Positions 15,306 through 17,054 of a stretch of 17,054 bases of DNA are shown piece after piece. The stretch's first letter is position 1, and the number at the start of each line of letters is the position of its first letter. Source of the DNA: Calditrichota bacterium (lineage in GTDB: Bacteria; Calditrichota; Calditrichia; RBG-13-44-9); NCBI GenBank assembly GCA_016934605.1, contig JAFGSO010000205.1, positions 1-17,054 on the forward strand. The letters are read 5' to 3'. The translations under genes and the position numbers were made by a program. The notes below the pieces were generated by a model. The model searched no databases. It was not told the DNA's origin and saw only the letters and a program-made list of their open reading frames with translations.

Positions 15306-16828
15306 TATTCTCCCTGGCCGGTTAAATTTTTACAGGGATATCGCCAATCTTCATTCTTGTCTTCAAAAAGATCCGATGCTTCTCTTGGTCCCCAGGTGCC
15401 TGCCGGATAACCATAAATTTTCTGCTCCGGATTCTCTTTCCAGGTATCGAGAATGGGGGTAATAAATTTCCAGCAGGCTTCCACCGCATCCGCCCGGGCA
15501 TAGAGTGTGTTATCTCCCATCATGCAATCCAGGAGCAGACGTTCATAGGCGTCGGGCAGGTAGATATCTGCCAGATCTGAATAATGAAAATCCATGCTCA
15601 CTTCCTTCAGTTCAAATCCGGCCCCCGGCAGTTTCATACCGAAATTGAGAAGAATGCCTTCATCCGGCTGAATCCGAATGATCAGTTTATTCCCCGATGA
15701 ATAACTGGTATACTGGCTGCGGAATAGTCTGTGGGGTGTTCGCTTAAAATGTATGACAACTTCAGTAACTCTGGTGGGCAGTCGCTTTCCTGTGCGGATA
15801 AAAAAAGGAACCCCTCCCCATCTCCAGTTATCAATATAAAATTTTAACGCCACAAAAGTTTCGGTGCGTGAGTCGGAAGGCACATTTTTTTCTTCACGGT
15901 AGCCGGGAATTTTTTCGCCCCGGATTTCCGAAGCCATATACTGGCCTCTCACTACATTATGTAATACCTTTTCCGGAGTCATCTGACAAATGGACTGAAA
16001 AACCTTCACCGTTTCATTTCGCACTGCTGTGGGATTAAAAGACGGGGGTGATTCCATGGCTATCAGACCCACAATCTGAAGCAGATGACTCTGCACCATA
16101 TCCCTCAGTGCCCCTGATTTGTCATAATATCTCCCCCGGTTCTCTACACCGTTATCCTCTGCTCCTGTCACTTCCACATGATGAATGTAATTCCGGTTCC
16201 ACAGCGGTTCAAAGATACCATTGGCAAACCGGAAAGCCAGCACATTCTGGACAGTTTCTTTTCCCAGATAATGATCAATCCGATAAATCTGATCTTCCTG
16301 AAACACCTCATGAAGTTTATGATTCAACGCTATGGCCGAAGTTAAATCATAACCAAATGGTTTTTCTATAATGATCCGCTTCCAATTTCCTGATTCATTC
16401 TGTTGTTGCAGGCCCTGCTGCTTCAAATTCAGGGAAACTTTTTCATACATATCTGGCGGTAGTGCCAGATAATAAATAGTATTCCCTCCTGCCTGGTATT
16501 CCCGATATAAATTTTCCAGCCGCTTTTTTATTCGGATATATTCGTCAGTATTTTCCGTTTCGATGCTTTCATAATAAACATGTTTCAGAAAATTCGACAT
16601 TGTCTCACTTTGGGGCGTCTCCTGATCCCGGGATTCCTTTACACCGCTGGCCATCTTTTCGCGAAACGATTCATCTGAATATTCCGTTCTTGATACTCCC
16701 AGCACGGCAAATTTTTCTGGAAGTAGTTTTTGTTGAAAAAGATCGAACAGAGCCGGGATCAGTTTACGTTTTGTTAAATCGCCGGATGCTCCGAATATAG
16801 TCAAAATAGAGTTTGCCGGTCTTTCCAT
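15293..16828 (-). CDS. zwf: Glucose-6-phosphate 1-dehydrogenase
   Basis: Cytosolic enzyme that oxidises glucose 6-phosphate to 6-phosphogluconolactone, normally reducing NADP+; it feeds the oxidative pentose phosphate or Entner-Doudoroff route. The protein has 511 residues, a usual length. The N-terminal Rossmann fingerprint is TIFGASGDLTKRKLIPALF (10-28). EKPFG (155-159) and the hallmark RIDHYLGKE (183-191) bind substrate. His248 in DMVQSHLLQ matches the catalytic histidine and Asp185-His186 the paired residues of the Leuconostoc enzyme. FFIRTGKRLP (342-351) and the C-terminal YPAGTWGP (474-481) are also typical. ATG at 16828 has GAGGA 4 nt upstream. It is the first gene of a zwf-pgl operon overlapping by 13 nt (or 4 nt with the ATG start of pgl). 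No gnd or edd is visible in the window. Confidence 0.96.
   Translation of the reverse strand: MERPANSILTIFGASGDLTKRKLIPALFDLFQQKLLPEKFAVLGVSRTEYSDESFREKMASGVKESRDQETPQSETMSNFLKHVYYESIETENTDEYIRIKKRLENLYREYQAGGNTIYYLALPPDMYEKVSLNLKQQGLQQQNESGNWKRIIIEKPFGYDLTSAIALNHKLHEVFQEDQIYRIDHYLGKETVQNVLAFRFANGIFEPLWNRNYIHHVEVTGAEDNGVENRGRYYDKSGALRDMVQSHLLQIVGLIAMESPPSFNPTAVRNETVKVFQSICQMTPEKVLHNVVRGQYMASEIRGEKIPGYREEKNVPSDSRTETFVALKFYIDNWRWGGVPFFIRTGKRLPTRVTEVVIHFKRTPHRLFRSQYTSYSSGNKLIIRIQPDEGILLNFGMKLPGAGFELKEVSMDFHYSDLADIYLPDAYERLLLDCMMGDNTLYARADAVEACWKFITPILDTWKENPEQKIYGYPAGTWGPREASDLFEDKNEDWRYPCKNLTGQGEYCEL
15310..15315 (-). promoter_or_regulatory. RBS for pgl inside the 3' end of zwf
   Basis: On the minus strand AGGGAG ends four nucleotides before TTG (15305-15303) and 13 nt before ATG (15296-15294). 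The spacing favours TTG, though coupling through the ATGA overlap at 15296-15293 would not need a well-placed SD. Confidence 0.45.
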
Positions 16829-16894
16829 AAATTCCTCGTTTCATTAATATAAACAACTAACATTTCTCACTTCAAATTTGGGATTTAACGCATA

Positions 16895-16923
16895 ATATTA
16901 CTGATATATGAAACTTCATGCAA
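16895..16923 (-). promoter_or_regulatory. Possible zwf promoter
   Basis: On the minus strand TTGCAT (16923-16918), a 17-nt spacer and TAATAT (16900-16895) resemble -35 and -10 boxes (3/6 and 4/6 matches). The leader would be about 60 nt. The match is modest and the region is AT-rich. Confidence 0.25.
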
Positions 16924-17030
16924 ATAAATTGGATAATTTTCACATTTATATAGTTTTACCATATAGTTGCTTAAAAAGGGGTGAAGTTTAAAACACTCAT
17001 AATTTCAGTAACTATCATAATTACAATTGT

Positions 17031-17054
17031 TTACTATGTGAGAAATGATAGTAA
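17031..17054. repeat. Dyad upstream of zwf whose spacer is complementary to a nearby 10-mer
   Basis: TTACTAT (17031-17037) and ATAGTAA (17048-17054) are perfect inverted 7-mers around a 10-nt centre, GTGAGAAATG (17038-17047). The exact reverse complement of that centre, CATTTCTCAC, occurs at 16861-16870. The gap 16829-17054 has no ORF; it also holds further ATAGT/ACTAT half-sites at 16950, 16963 and 17011. It may be an operator region for zwf or for a gene beyond the right edge. The dyad touches the window edge and may be longer. Confidence 0.4.

Overview
The window looks like a chromosomal segment from a bacterium of the FCB superphylum, probably outside the classical Bacteroidetes (Calditrichota, Marinimicrobia, KSB1 or Ignavibacteria-like). 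The reasons are three large secreted proteins that end in a YPNPFN-type C-terminal sorting domain (type IX secretion style), a PorV/PorQ-family outer-membrane protein, an AT-leaning base composition, and strong Shine-Dalgarno sequences placed 4-6 nt before most starts. The exact phylum cannot be fixed from the sequence alone. I see no tRNA, rRNA, CRISPR array, insertion sequence, integrase or plasmid gene.

Layout. 1-314 is the 3' end of glyA (serine hydroxymethyltransferase), followed by a clean intrinsic terminator. 457-1803 (minus) is a secreted Asp-box (BNR) repeat protein with a sorting domain, and its start lies in a dyad that could fold over the ribosome binding site. 2061-2951 (plus) is an EamA/DMT-family transporter. 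3066-6017 (plus) is a secreted subtilisin-like S8 protease with propeptide, a long uncharacterised C-terminal half and a sorting domain; it starts at TTG. 6081-6995 (minus) is a PflX-like radical SAM protein. 7085-8296 (minus) is a GT81-type glycosyltransferase related to glucosyl-3-phosphoglycerate synthase. 8444-9448 (minus) is an NAD-type isocitrate dehydrogenase. 9709-13581 (plus) is a 1290-residue secreted protein with a seven-repeat propeller, an Ig-like domain, an unrecognised helix-rich core and a sorting domain; 14 bp behind it follows a PorV/PorQ-family outer-membrane protein (13596-14525). 14550-15305 and 15293-16828 (minus) are pgl and zwf, overlapping genes of the oxidative pentose phosphate pathway. 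The last 226 bp are a gene-free, AT-rich upstream region of zwf with a dyad and repeated half-sites.

How the genes fit together. The housekeeping part covers one-carbon metabolism (glyA), the TCA cycle (isocitrate dehydrogenase) and NADPH supply (zwf-pgl). The accessory part is secretion: three cargo proteins with the same kind of C-terminal signal, one of them paired in an apparent operon with a PorV/PorQ-like barrel that may act in its export or surface anchoring. The glycosyltransferase may make the compatible solute precursor glucosyl-3-phosphoglycerate, but no matching phosphatase is present here.

The best candidate for something undescribed is the 1290-residue protein with its barrel partner: its hydrophobic helical core of about 480 residues is unusual for a secreted type IX cargo and matches no family I recognise.
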